From the NCBI GenBank assembly GCA_029721435.1, contig CM056576.1:71999876-72063875 (forward strand): a DNA stretch of 64,000 nucleotides, read 5' to 3'. Positions 11,691-24,877 of the stretch are shown piece by piece. The notes below the pieces were generated by a model. The model did not search any database and was not told the DNA's origin. It was given only the letters and a program-made list of their open reading frames with translations. Origin of the DNA: Gymnothorax reevesii (taxonomy: Eukaryota; Chordata; Actinopteri; Anguilliformes; Muraenidae). A program made the translations under genes and the position numbers. Within the stretch, counting starts at the first letter, position 1. Each line of letters begins with the position of its first letter.

Positions 11691-13195
11691 GGTTTCCACA
11701 AAACATTTGAGTTCATCATACTTGTCAGGGTTTTACATGTAGGAAAGTGATATCAGAATCATTTTCAAGATTTTTTTTGCCCTAGTTTCAACTTTTTTCC
11801 CAGCAGCTTAGTTGAAAACAACCAGCATGGATGCGGTCGGAATTTTAGAAACCTTCTCTGACACCTCTTCGTTTGTCTGATAACATCAGTAAGCATTTCT
11901 TATCTCATGTTATCATTCACAACGTACCCATGGCCAAAATTCTGCCTCAAGGCTTTGTTGTTTGTAATCATTGCTCCTTATTTCAAAAGAAATGGCTAAA
12001 ATAATGAGCAATAAAGTTGAGACCAGTGGGCCATCAGAAGGAAATGTTGCAAATGAAGTGAGTATAGCAGAAACCGTCCTAGGGCCTAAAGCCGTATCCG
12101 GTTGGGATTAAATTTCCATTACTATTGCAGGGCCTCAGTGATTCATTTTCTGGTAAGGTGACACAATATTTTATGAGGATTTGAACAACAGAGGTTTAGT
12201 GGAACTAGTTCAGGCAGGAAACTCGGGTCATTCTACATCACCTTTGCAGTTGTCTGCGTCAGCGAGAGTACCCCAATCGCAGAGCGGAAACAGCAAAGAA
12301 CCTATTACTTTGGTCTATTTAAGCACAGTCAGCATGAACACCTTTGCTGCTCAATCTGATGCCTTACGTGGGAAGTGAGAAATGTGTTTTGCTTGCCACC
12401 TCCACCTCAGCCTCCACCTGTTTGGTTCTGCTCTGTCTGACAGTGGGGGGATTCTTAAGTTCTGCTCCCTACCTAATTTTGTTGTTGTTTAGTATGTTCT
12501 TGCTATGCATGGTACAGAGCACCTCCAGAGCATAACCTTTTGCCAAACTCGAATGTCATTACATCTGCATGTTAATAAATTTGTTCAATCTTAATACATG
12601 AGTTTACCTGAGTGAACCTGTCGTTATTTTTTACAGTGCTTTTCACAGCAGGTAAAGGTCAAGTGAAAAAGTGATCTAGATAGCAAATTCGGACAGGACT
12701 AAAAAAGCAGAAATGCTCCGGAAAATATTACGTTCCCCCCTGGTAAACCCAATCACTTCAGAATTGTACAGAGGTCATAAAAGTTAATGATTAAATAATT
12801 AAAATTAATTGATGTTACACACCTATCCAGCATAACGCAAGTGACTATGAAGACATTTGTTGTGCATGAGATGTCTTGGACTTTTTGGGCATGACTGTTC
12901 CAAACTCTACAACATGGTGATTTTTCATTGATTTTGTTGATCCAATTGGAAATTTGTCACTTTGGTGTGAAAATAAGGCTAATTAGGCACAGGAATCCTG
13001 ACAGGATATCCAGCAACAACTTCAGGCAATGATCATGCACCTGCAGCTTATTGTGCAAGTTTAGGAGACCTTGCTGGATAGCTCAGCTCATCTTCATCTG
13101 CGAAGGTTCATTATTTGTTTGAACATGGCAGCCTCTTATTTAAAGCAGTTTCACTCTTAATTTCAGTATTTATTTATTTATTTGCAGAAAATCAC
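11691..13195. other. Unassigned
   Basis: I see no gene, inverted ends or low-complexity tract worth naming. Small open frames here have no recognisable family features. Confidence 0.3.
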
Positions 13196-13199
13196 TTAA

Positions 13200-13695
13200 C
13201 CCTTAAGTGCCCAACTATTGTAAAAGTTGAAAGAAAAATCTATGTATTCTGTTAATATGTCCTGGGGAGGGGCTAATAACAACCCAATTGCAATTTTAAA
13301 TTTTTGGTGACCTTTGACCTCAGTTTTGTGACATATATGTCACTCTAAGTTTCTAGGATAAAAAGAGAACTTCTGTCCATCATTGTTTTGGTTGTTGACA
13401 TATAGTTGAAGTATTAGGCATAGCTTATTTTTCATTAGCCTACCTGTTTGTCTATTTTATCCAGTGATGAATGGGTGCTGATCTATCATGCAGATTCCAC
13501 CATGGGGGTGGCAATATTGGAAAAGTTAGCTGGTGCAGCCAGTGTAGTGCCAGTTCCAGTTTTATGCATGAGATGGCAGCACTGATGGTCTAAATATGTC
13601 ACTATGGACATTTGGTTGCAAAATTTATGTGGGGTCAGTGGTTTTGAGAACCCCCAAAATTGTGTGACAAATTTGTCACACGGGTCATTTAAGGG
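13200..13695. mobile_element. piggyBac-type MITE
   Basis: About 496 bp with ends CCCTTAAGTGCCC and, reversed, CCCTTAAATGACCC, each flanked by TTAA (13196-13199 and 13696-13699). That combination is typical of piggyBac non-autonomous elements. The interior repeats GTGACATATATGTCAC-type palindromes and does not encode a protein. Confidence 0.8.
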
Positions 13696-13699
13696 TTAA

Positions 13700-14300
13700 T
13701 GGAGCTTTAACTGTTTCAGATTTTGTAACAATCACAAAGACTACCCAAGTAATCCCAAAATGCAGTTTTAAATGATTACATTTATTGAAGGAAAAGAATC
13801 AGCCAACGACAACTGGCCCCGTGTGAAAAAGGAATTGCCCCAAAGAAACTCAATCAGCCATGTTGCCAAATTTAAATGATAATGGAATTGATTAAACTCA
13901 ATGCACCCAGGTTCAATTATTGCCAGCGACACTGGATCTCTAGATTTCTTTCCAGCAATGTATAGTTGGAAAGAAAAAAAATCACAAAAAGCTGCATTCA
14001 ATCCTAAGTCCAAATGCTTTCCTGGGCCTTGTTTCCCAAGAGCATCTTAAGGCTGCAATGATCGTGGATTCCATCATGACGCAATTTACGCTTGTAGAGT
14101 GTTTCCAAAAACCATCATAACTTAGGACGCTCTCAGATATTGTCATAGATCTACGAGGGCCGATTACCACGCATAGAAAGCTAAGTGCGTCTTAAGACCT
14201 GCAGGAGTCCACACAAACTATTATAATTGTAGCCCCTGGACAAAGACAGGCAGCTATTGTGGATTCATGAGTGTCGTCTCCGCCACCACTGCCGCTGCGT
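13700..14300. other. Unassigned, probably old repeat
   Basis: No gene seen. The part 14030-14200 (GTTTCCCAAGAGCATCTTAA to GCGTCTTAAGACC) has the look of a degenerate inverted-repeat element, but I could not define its ends. Confidence 0.3.
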
Positions 14301-16690
14301 CCGTATCTGCTGGCACTTACTTGTGGATGGGTGTAATTTTTGACCGATTACTTTCATATTTGGTATGGAGATGTGTTATACTTCAATTATGACACCTATC
14401 GATTTTGGTTGCCATGGAGACAGTATTGACCGAATAATGCACAAAAAAGGGGAGAAGCAAGCTTCTGGGGGCCACATCCATGCGGCTGTGGTCGACCGGG
14501 CTATCTAGTTTTTTAGCTCATTAGCTTACAGCCCTATGGGCTGATACGCTATTATCGTGGCGTGGCATCCGTTGTCCGTGACATTTTAATCTTTTTTTTT
14601 TGGCCCAATGAATTTTTGTGTAAATTTGCCATAACATACTACTAGACTATATTGCCAGAGGTTTTTATCAAATTTTTGATTGAGTTATATTTGTCCACTT
14701 TATGGGCTCTAAAAATTTTGGCCCCATTGTTAAAGATGGGATTGAGAAATTTAATCATGACTTCTCAAAAACTGATACATTTTTTTCTAAATCAGGCAAT
14801 TATCGTACTTTGGTACCGTCAATGTATAGTGCGAGCATCAATTTGATTGAATCGATGGAAGTGGGTCTAGTGCAGGGTAAAAAATTTTTTTTTTTCACGA
14901 GGGCTGTTTTCAAGACCTGGAGAAAAAAAATTGCCCTTGTGAAAATTCTCATAGGGGCTATTTTAGGGCTCACTGAGGCCATTTTTTTCTTTTGTTTTTC
15001 TTTGCATGTACCCGAATTGTTTAAAATTGAGTAGAGTTGCAAGAATTTGCATACCTTATTGCTTACTACATTTGGCTCAAAACTCATTACAAACAATGAA
15101 CTTCATTAAACAATGAAATTTTAAGCAAAAAAAAAAAAATGCTTTTCCATTCCTGTCCTCATTGAGTTCCAGTCTTCATTTCAATAAGATTCAACACCGG
15201 CATAAAATATATGAGTGTAATTTCGCATAGTGTTATTGCAAATCAACTTGAAACTTGATTAGCAAATGATCAATCTTGATTATCAATTTTAGCCAAATTG
15301 CAGAAAAGACGATTCGCAAGTACTGCGGGACATCTCACTGGTATAGTCTTTGACGTCTCCGTTGCGCTGAAGAAGTCAATGCTTTCAGTTTGTAGGAGAA
15401 AACTAAGAGTTTAGTCTTGCTATATTCTTAGGGGAAAAGAATTTCAGATCCAATCTCCACTTTTTTCCGGCTTTTTATTTGGCAGAACGATTTTAAACGG
15501 GGGGCGCCATTATGTTTTAATGGGTTTAATCAGTGAGAGAGTGGGCTTAGAATTTAACATTAATATTCAATATCGCAAATGCATATGCTGCGTGTGCCCT
15601 TGCAACCTAGTTGGTCATCAGTGACATGACTGCCGTCATTTACTACATGCTACTGACACGAAGAGCAGCACTTGAAACTAAACTCTTAATTTCCTTAACT
15701 GGACGTACGCTTGACGTGTTTTCATATCCTAATGTTTCTCTGGGTACCCAAACATCAATCGATATTTGGCGTAGGTTGAATACAGAATTCTTAATCTCAC
15801 CATCCAGACACAAAATGTATGCTGCACACCCTAGAATGTTCCTGAACAAATAATATTCCTTTTCATTGTCCAAATCCATGCTGTAAACTGCCTTTTACCA
15901 TGGGTAAAGTGAAAGAACTTCTAATTCCCCACTTTTCAATAGGATTTGTGCATTTTCTGCCCCACATCGTCTGCAAAGAGCATGCGCACTCCAAAACTCG
16001 CCTTTTTACGTCCTTAAACCAAAAGAGTCCATTACGCAAACTGCGCAGACGAGAGTCTGATTTTGAGCGGGGGCAATTTTTTTCGATAAATTAAAAAAAT
16101 TTTGCCCCCCTATCTTGGGTTCATGGTAGCGATTTCTAGGGTTCAGTGGGCGAATCGCCGTCGCCCCCGTGTATTTTTTTCGCTGGTCTCGTGGGGGCCC
16201 TGAACTTTAACATTGGGTCTTAAGGAGAATATGCAAGATGTCCTATGGAGGCCAAATGGCTGCAGAAGGAGATTTTTTTTGTATTATCAACACATAGGAA
16301 GTCATGTATGACCTATATTTTGGCAATATTAAATCTGACCACAGATGACTTGGAAAGGTCATACTTGAGGTCAAGGAAAATATTAACAATATTAAAAGAT
16401 AGGGCTTGAAATTTCAAAAAAATATCTCTCAAAAACTGCTCAATAACTTTTTTCTAAATCTGGCCATCAGCTCGCATTGATACACTTTATGCACAGTTCG
16501 AATGCCATTTTGATTGAATCGACGGAAGTGGGTCTAGTGGGGGCGCTGTACTTAAACGGTGGGGCTTATGAACAATGAGGAAAAATCACCTGGCTGTATT
16601 TTGGCTGTATTAAAGTTGACCTCAGATGACCTTGGAAGGTCAAACTTGAGGTCAAAGATTACAATTTTCAAAGGCTTCTAGGCTTTTTTT
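14301..16690. repeat. Old dispersed repeats with internal duplications
   Basis: The segments 14765-14880 and 16425-16545 share TTTTTTCTAAATC, TTTGATTGAATCGA and GGAAGTGGGTCTAGTG in the same order, so they are diverged copies. 16340-16680 also carries TGACCTTGGAAGGTCAAACT-type words as in 11241-11690. No coding evidence. Confidence 0.5.
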
Positions 16691-16694
16691 TTAA

Positions 16695-19600
16695 AGGGGA
16701 CCTATTTTGCTGGTCCTTCTTTTAATACATATAATTAATGTTATAATGTTGGATGTCCATACTCAACCTCTGAAAAGTTTCTAAACATGAGATACAGGGG
16801 TTTTGCCGTAATCCAAGAACGTGATTTCGTGAACGTGATTTCCTCTCTGAACAGCTCGTCCCGAGAGCTTCCTGAGATCTGGGTAAAACTTGAGGTTGTG
16901 TTGTCCAATTAATACAGACCTAGCCAGAGTCAATCACAGTGCTGGACCTGCCCACACTGGAAACTATTCTAGCAGGCACAAACAACCACGGATCATACTA
17001 TGCCTTAGTGGAATCTACACTTTTGGAAATGCTTAAAAAGAACCACAGAACATTTGAGGTGCAGTTTTGTCACTATCTCTCCTAAAGCTGCTTGTCCGTT
17101 TAATTTTGGACGCAAAGAAAAGCACCTATTTCTCTTCCAAAAGACAATGCCCCCCAAAATGAGTGAGTAGCTTTTTGTTTGCTGGCAGCAAACAGCCACG
17201 GCCAAAGGGAACATTAGCTGTTTGTGATCAGCATTTCACCAAAGACAGCTTTGTCAATAAAGGATAATTTGACACAGGATAAGCGTTTCAGCTGCTTCTC
17301 AAACCTGAAGCAGTTGCATTGATCAAGCGCTTGGAGGCACAAGCTGTAAGTAACGATATAATAGCAACTAATGTAAGTGAAGCAAACGTGTTATGGGTGG
17401 CTAACAGGACTGCTAGCAATAGTTAGCACTAACAACTGGCCTCAAACGCAGGCTTTGAAAAATATCTGAAGGTAAAGCCTGAATTAGTCGCGACTGTCCA
17501 TGACTCACAGAAGCTGAAGCTGTAAGTTTCTTTTACTGCATAAGCCTACCTAACGTGATAGCCTGTTGAATGTGGCTGTAGCCCTTCGGCTAACATAGCC
17601 AAGTTACTGTTGCTAATGTTTGTGTCCTAAATATGCAAGAGTAATATCTGGGGGAATTCAAAAGAAGTTGTGTGAAAATAAAGCTCATTTGAAGCTAACG
17701 TTTTATACTTGTTTGTAATTTGGATGCTTGGTACAACTGTCCATGGTAATGGAACTTGCTGTGCTGTGTGACCTGTGTTGCAAGGGTTTGTCTCTGTGGT
17801 TGTTATGACCGCTCCGTTACCAGCAACTGCATGTTAGTTTGCGTGCCGCCGTGCTACTTAAACATGCTCCTTGTTAACTTATATGGAGGAATTCTGATCG
17901 GTATGCTTGTGTTACTTCGGTAAGCATCAATGTGTCAGTTTCATCATAACGTTGCCTGATTGTAGCCACTACAGTTGAAGCTAACCAGAGAGGGGCTGTA
18001 AGTGTCTGCAAAGTTGGGCTGAAAAGGCTGCAGTTAAACCAGACGTAGGTTTTGCAGAGCTTGGGATACGTGTTTGGGTTTGTTTATGGCTGCTTGTGAT
18101 CGCTTCACTTACCCATGACCGAGGTCATCTGGATATTTCACCAATATCTGGGCTAACACTTTGATGCTACTGTGAAAGCAATGTGAAACGCACTATAACG
18201 TGTCTGGTATAACAAATATATATTTCTCTGCATTGCCCTAGCATAATTTCATCCCCATTTAGAAATTGTTCTGGCTAATAAAAAGCTGAAAAATGTGGAG
18301 ATTGAATAGGAAATTCTTTCCTGTAGAAGTGATCGATTCGCTAGCTCCACATAAGCAACTGTCGATGCTAACGGAACTCACGGTCTGTAAAAAATATATT
18401 CTGTTCATAACATATTCAGAGCTCTGAATAAACGCGTTATGGGCACGTTAAGCCGATTTCACACCAGATGCAAAACGGATTTTTTCACAGATGACATTCA
18501 AAGTCAATGTAAGTCCTTATAATACACACCTAATACCCCCGTCACACCGGATTGGAGGTGCCACTGCGGATTTTTGTCAAAATCGCCATCACCGCAGTGA
18601 CACTGCCAGTAGTGTTTTCATAGTTTTCCCCTACCCGTCAATCATGTGTTTTTCTTCGCGGTGCTACTGGGAAACCGGGGCGGAATTACGGTGGGGTCAC
18701 TGAGGACATGGTGATCCCATTGAGTTGCCACTACGATTTGACGGCGATGCCACGGCAATTATTGGCGGCAGTATTGCGGTGTTGGCGGCAGCGTTGAGGG
18801 GCCAGTGAGGTGCTACTGCGGGGATGGCGATATTACTGAGGTGCTACGGCGGTCCTGCTGCGGCAGCAGGTAGGCTCCGTGTCAGCTATAAATGAGAGAT
18901 GGTTTTCGTTCGAAATTCGTCGTAATATTTTGTCTGCTGATGATTTATTCCTATAGGCTAGTGATGCTACCAAAACATGGTTCAAGAGTTAAAAATGACT
19001 TCGAAGTAGCACCCCCATACCCGCAGTGCTCCCGTGGTAGCTCCGTCTTAACACCGCCATAACCACCACGGGATAGCTGCAGGGTCGCCAGTCTACTTTT
19101 TTTGGCGATTGCACGGCGGTTGTACTTCATAGGCACGACGGTGATGGGGGTGCTACTGAGGTCCTTGTATGGCTCCATGGCGGTGCCACGGCGATTGGTC
19201 CAACCTGCGGTGGCACTGCAGAAGTTTTGAACATGTTCAAAGTTTCCTCCGTGCCACCGTGAAGGTCTGTGATTTTGACAGTTTTCTGCAGTGCTACCAC
19301 AATCAATTGAGGAACTACTGAGGAACCATGGAGATCATGGCGGTGCCACTGCGGTTTATGCCGTACAAGCACCGCAGTGGCACCGTCAATCCGGTGTGAC
19401 GGGGGCATAAGCTGTCCATAAGTTGTAGGTCCACTTTTTGCTGCTCCTCACTGTCCATGTTTCCCTCTAAACTCAGACCCACTGGATTTCTACGGTCTCC
19501 GGTCTACACTTGGGTATGTCCACCCGTTCTACAAAGGTGTCTGTATGGGGTGGATTCTAGCTTTCCCTCAATCCTAGCTATAGAGTAGAAACACCAGTGT

Positions 19601-19930
19601 ACTCACCATAGTAGCCGTAGGTAGACAGCAAATTCGAGCTTGAGCTGCCAGACTTTCGCACTGCATCCTCCACTTTCGCCGCTGCGTTTATTAGAACAAG
19701 TTCTTTTAATTAGATCTATACACATGTACTATGTTTGATTTCGGAATTTCCCCGCCGATTCCTTAGCTCAGATGGCAGATGCGTCTCACGTTTCACACTA
19801 TGGAGGCGGACCCAGAAAACTGTGTTCTGCCAAGTCCTGCCCAGCTCCGCCCTCCACAGAGTTGGCCAATCAGAAGAAAGTGGGCACACGGGGAGGGGGG
19901 ACCATAGCGAAAGAGCCACCCAAATGAGTT
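16695..19930. mobile_element. TTAA-flanked, Kolobok-like element, copy 2 (right end missing, with nested insertion)
   Basis: The left end AGGGGACCTATTTTGCT follows TTAA at 16691-16694. Its body matches 8564-10730 closely (for example GTCCATACTCAACCTCTGAA and TGAAAAGTTTCTAAACAT). The match stops near 19930, so the last ~165 bp and the right terminal repeat are lost. An 870 bp unrelated element sits at 18536-19405. Extra sequence near 17230-17480 is not in copy 1. Confidence 0.75.
18536..19405. mobile_element. GC-rich non-autonomous element nested in copy 2
   Basis: Long inverted ends: CCCCCGTCACACCGGATTG at the left, its mirror CAATCCGGTGTGACGGGGG at the right, continuing into CCACTGCGG / CCGCAGTGG. 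The interior is built from recurring GGTGCTACTGCGG and GGTGCCACGGCG words in both orientations. No reading frame resembles a protein. Flanks (ATA / CATA) do not settle the target duplication, so the superfamily is open. Confidence 0.8.
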
Positions 19931-21439
19931 GTGGTGAATTTCTACGCAATGTCTTCCCAAATGATGGCTTTAGTTTTATTATTTTATAAGTAAGGCTACC
20001 TTTCAATCTGTTGAATAAAGTGACTTTGTTTGCCTCCATTTCATCCAACATTTTGCTTCATCTGGAATAGGATCCAACTTTGTAGGCTGTTGTTTTGTTT
20101 CAAAAATTTGAGTGATCGCCAATACAAAAAAAAAAAAAAACGCCCAAATGTAGCAGTCAAGCCCCATTTCCAATGCTTTATGGGATAGTTCGGTGGCCAA
20201 GTTGCTTCCAGTCTTGCACATTGGCAGGGGAGAAGTTGCGTTAGCGTGCATTGTTACAGATACTTGACCATACGATACGAGCATAGAAGCCATATTAATT
20301 CTTCATGCATCTATTACTTCTTCTTATTTTTTTAGCGTTTATATCACTTGTAGTTTCTTAAGTGTAGCGCAATTGTTGTTGTTCCGTTTCGCAAGCTGCG
20401 CACCGAAAGTGTGGTGGTCTGGAAGTGTAAGAAATTTTGGCAAAAAAGCCAACACTGGGTATTTTTTTAAATTGGCAATTGCTGTGATTGTTTGAATTTT
20501 TCTTGAGGATGCAGAATTTTTGATTCTCTGTGTAAACCTTTATATACTATGCATGATCAATTGATTACAAAGCGACAATACCTGAATGTGCCACCCGCCA
20601 GAAATATGAGATCTATGCAAGGTTTGGTTCTTATTTTGTACTTAAGGCCAGGAGACAAATCAATCTATCGACACTGGGAACTAGTAAGCAGAGGAGGAAG
20701 AGGGAACATACCTTTAGACAAATGACTGGTTTTGACGAGTTGACAATTAGTCATTTAAATTAATGATATTAATTATTAATATTAATTAAGTTATTTAACA
20801 TTATTAGTTATGGTCAATTATCCTCTTGAAGGTAAGATAAAAAATAAAGCCAGTTATAGCAACGTTAGGTTGCATTTCAATCAACATTACTGGATTGTGG
20901 AATCTCCATTTTCTTTATTGTAATTTAAACAATGAGGAAGAGCAAAAGCAAGATAGTTGTCTATCTTTTTAGAAAAGTGAATAAAACTTTTTTCCTGAAT
21001 TGTGCTATTTACTGGCTGCAGCAATGCATTAAAATGGAGGCTGTGCATTTAACTGCCGATGGATCATTCATATTATGAATGAAAACTGTGATCACAGAGA
21101 ATGACAGGAAACAACTCAAGACTACGAGTTACAGGGATTTTTTTTTTGCTCTCATTTCAGCTGAGCAGCCAGCACTGGCATGTCACCTTTAGTTTCTACA
21201 CTATGCTTCCGCTGTGTAAAATGTTTCATTTATTCTTACTATTGTATGTATATTTTATTTTGTTTTGACTACTGGCACCCCTGACTGGCAATGCTCAAAA
21301 AATTCTTTAAAAAATTAAATATATATTTATATTCATTGAGAAACTCTTAAAACCAATGTGAAAAATACCGCACAATATTAATGCTCCAATGAAACTTACG
21401 AAAATCATTTACTGATTTAATTAAAAATCAAAACCCCTA
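19931..21439. other. Unassigned, AT-rich
   Basis: No gene, terminal repeats or RNA recognised. Includes a 14-16 base A run near 20127 and an ATTAATATTAATTA-rich stretch at 20760-20800. Confidence 0.3.
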
Positions 21440-22660
21440 AATCAAGGTTTCACAGTTAATGGAACCCTTAAAGATTATTCTAAATAACATTTATCAAAGA
21501 TGAACCAAGTATTAAATTCCATTTATTTAAGTATCTTTATCTAAGTATTAAGGGACTATATTGAGCCATTAAATCACTTCCTGTTTCACTAGGGAAGAAA
21601 AATGAGGTAGAAGAAGAAAACAACTGTCAATTCAAAAGAGGTAGATGGTCATAGACATTCATAAATCTGGTAATGGCTACAACAAGGTTCACTAATGATT
21701 GAATTTGCCACTGAGCACTGTCAGGGCAATTATAAAAAAAATCCAAAGATATGGAACTGTTGAAAACCTCAAGGGTAGAGGACACAACTGTATTTTGTCT
21801 CCAAGGATACTGAGAAGGATGGTGAGAGAAGCAACAAAATCTCCCAGAATTCCAGTGGAGGAATTGCAGACCTTGGAGGCTTCTTGGGGTCACCAGGTTT
21901 CATAAAGCACCATCAGGCGCCACCTCCACGACCACCCGCTGTTTGGAAGGGTTGCCAACAAACAACCTTTTCTGACCAGTGGACACAGAAGCAAGCTCTT
22001 GGAGTTTTCCAAACCTTATTTATATTATGACTGGAACAAGGAGCTATGGTCAGACGGGACCATAATTGCACGTTTTGGTCAGATAAAGCATTGGCATGTT
22101 TGGCATCAAAACAGAGATGCATACATGGTGAAGCACTTCATACTCATGGTGAAATAAGATGGTGGGTCAGTCATGATTGGGGTCATGATTGTTTTAATTC
22201 AAGAGGTCCAGGGGGACTGGTTAAGATAAACGGCATAATTCCACCAGGTATCAGCTTGTTTTGGCTGACAATCTGGTTGCCTCTGCCAGAGGCAGAGGAC
22301 TTGGCTGTAGGTGGACTTTCCAATTAGATACTGACTCGAAGCATACCTCAGGATCCACAGAGAAATGATTCTGTGACAAAAAAAATCAAATCAGTGTTCT
22401 GCAATGGCCATCTCAGTCACCAGACCTCAATCCAACTGAAAACCTGTGAGCTGAGTAGAAGAAGGCAGTTGAAGAAAGCACACCCAAGAATGTTAAGGAT
22501 CTTTAAAAGATCTGCTTAGAAGAATAGTCAAAAATCTCCCCGAATGTGTGCCTTACCCTGGTCAAATCGTACAGAAAAAGACTCCATGCTGTTATCCTTG
22601 CCAGAGGTGGTTGCACTTCGTATTAAATGAAGCGTGCCAATTATTATGAAACCTTGATTT
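21440..22660 (+). mobile_element. Degenerate Tc1-like transposon
   Basis: Short inverted ends AATCAAGGTTTCA (21440) and its complement TGAAACCTTGATTT (22647-22660) bound a 1.2 kb relic carrying a badly damaged plus-strand transposase. It is a different Tc1 lineage from the 4113-5706 and 36745-38243 elements. Confidence 0.75.
21690..22625 (+). pseudogene. Tc1-like transposase relic
   Basis: Readable blocks in order: the second DNA-binding helix (LPLSTVRAIIKKIQRYGTVE, near 21705-21765), REATKSPRIPVEELQ, a damaged catalytic region (NCTFWSDKALACL, near 22070), and WPSQSPDLNPTENL near 22405-22445 with the last catalytic Glu. Many stops and shifts separate them. Not functional. Confidence 0.8.
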
Positions 22661-22902
22661 TATTGAGATATATTTTGTTTTCAATGATTGTTATTATTGT
22701 GGTTGTTTCCATCGAAACCGAAAATTCATAAACTTTATTGCAAACTTGTCTTCAAACTATGCAGGGTTGACAGCTTTTTTCATTCCAAGATATGAGATAA
22801 CATGCAACTACAATTCTAGAAATAATTGCCTTGTTCCAAATCAAAAGCATAGTCAGAATAGTTCCATAATTATCAGTGACTGATGTTACAGTTTGTCACT
22901 CT

Positions 22903-24874
22903 GGGCTCTAATTTCGTAGACCAGACGCAGGCGCGGCGAATGGAGGTTGCGCCGCGCCAACGGGGTGTGTCCAGGTGTTGCAATTTCGTACCCGGCGTAG
23001 CCTGGCGCAATTACTCCTCTGTCCCGCCTCTGCCCCGCCTTCCAGCGCAAGTTGGCAAAGAAGGCGTATTTGGGTATAACACAGCCGAGCCAAATATTGC
23101 TCATTGGCAAGAGAAACGATGGACAGCGTGTTCCTATTATTACAAACTGTTGCCGCTCAAAATTTTGGGATTAACATGAATGGACAACAATGCAAGATAC
23201 GTTACACATTTATTTTCAATATGTGATCTTAACTCAGTACGAGATCATAGCAATCAGGCTGTATTCCTTTCCCCCACTAAAGACGATAAAACCTAAGTGA
23301 CAATAATAGTAGCCTAGTATTAAGCCGCTTGCACACTGGACGCGAAACGAATTTTTCGCTCGACAGATTGCGTTTTGTGTCCAAAAGTCTGACAGGGTTT
23401 TAATAAATCTCCGCGTCCGACAGTCTATTATTGTTTTTAATTTCTTCAAATCTACTGACTCTTTTTGATATTAAACGAGAGTGTTTGAAAAGAGGGCTCA
23501 GTTCTTCGAGACGAGTACCGAGAATTTCAATCAATGTTTCTGTTTAAGCTGCTCAATAAAGCGAGTCGACACTGGCGCGAGACAATGTACAATGCCTCCG
23601 TGTCTGACAGCCCAAAAAAAAAGGTCGATTAGAACAGATTGATAACGAAATAAAGAATAAAAAGAAACATTTTAACAACAGAACATCCAATGAACACTGC
23701 GATTTATTAATTGGCGGGTCATCTTAGTTGGATATCCCGTATGTGGCTGATATATTTTTATTCTTTATTTCGTTATAAATCTGTCCTCATATCAATACTT
23801 TTACTTTTTGCTGGCTGCTGGACATGGAGTATTTTGCATTTCGTGTCGGACAGTCTTGATCGTGCATGCGATGCTTTCTTCACTCTGTCAATGGTCATGG
23901 AATTGATTTGCTCACGCACTTGCTGTGGAAATAAAGCGTGAATCTGTTCGATCCATCTGACTAATTTTCAAAAGAAAGATCGAATAAATGCTGGTGTCTA
24001 TCTTCAACGGAAGAAAACAACAGATGAATAGGCTAAAAAGACCAAGAAAAGACGATAGCTATCAATTTGCATTCTGTGAAGGTCGAACACAAACATAGCC
24101 AAGTTTGCACGTCTAATAATTCCTGGAGTACTCGGAAAAATTAGAACTTTTATGACTCTCGAACACAGAGCTATATTAAAACCCTGTCCGACTATCGCGT
24201 CTTTGCATTGTCTGTAATCAGTCGTGCGAAAAATTTGTTTTGCGTCCAGTGTGCAAGCGGCTTTAATGAGCATAGAACTCAAGCATTCGATATATATATA
24301 TATATATATTATACAGTTTATATATATTATACAGTTTGTGGTTGGCTGAGAAAGATGTGAAGTCGATAGTTTGCATCACAGATTCAGTTGCGTTGATTAA
24401 GCCAGGTCAAGTTTCCATTACGCGTGGCAACCGCCTGACATCAGGACAATCGATATAGATACTATAATTTATGTCCTTATTTAGATAGTTACATTAAATA
24501 GTGCTTCCTGCAATTATTTCTTGCTTTGAAATGTGCCTGACATTCTGTAAACCTGCCTGTGAGATTTCGGTGACGTGTGCGCACTCTGCGCCGGTCAGCC
24601 AAATTACCACTGCACAGAAATTAAACCAGGTTGGAGCTGGCGAGTTTTCTGCGCAACTCCAGCGGAGACTTTTTCTACGAAATTGTCACTGCGTCTTGAT
24701 GAATATGTGACACCTCCCCCTACTACGCCGCCACACCCATCTCGGCGCACTTTCGTCTACCGAAGGCTGCGCCCCTCACGAAATTACCAGTACGCGGGCT
24801 GCGCCATACGAAATTACCACTGCGCGGGCTGCGCCTCGCTACGCCACCTGCGCCGCGCCAGGAAATTAGAGCCC
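22903..24874 (-). mobile_element. Compound 1.9 kb element, copy A
   Basis: Ends read GGGCTCTAATTTCGTAGACC and, at the other side, GGAAATTAGAGCCC. TCT flanks both ends (22900-22902, 24875-24877), a 3 bp target duplication. Inside is a module bounded by its own inverted repeats (23323-24263, AGCCGCTTGCACACTGGACG). It lies opposite in orientation to copies B and C. No protein-coding sequence seen. CpG-rich blocks lie next to both ends. Confidence 0.85.
24291..24309. repeat. (AT)n microsatellite in copy A
   Basis: Uninterrupted TA dinucleotides, followed by two copies of a TTATACAGTTTATA-like word. Confidence 0.9.
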
Positions 24875-24877
24875 TCT

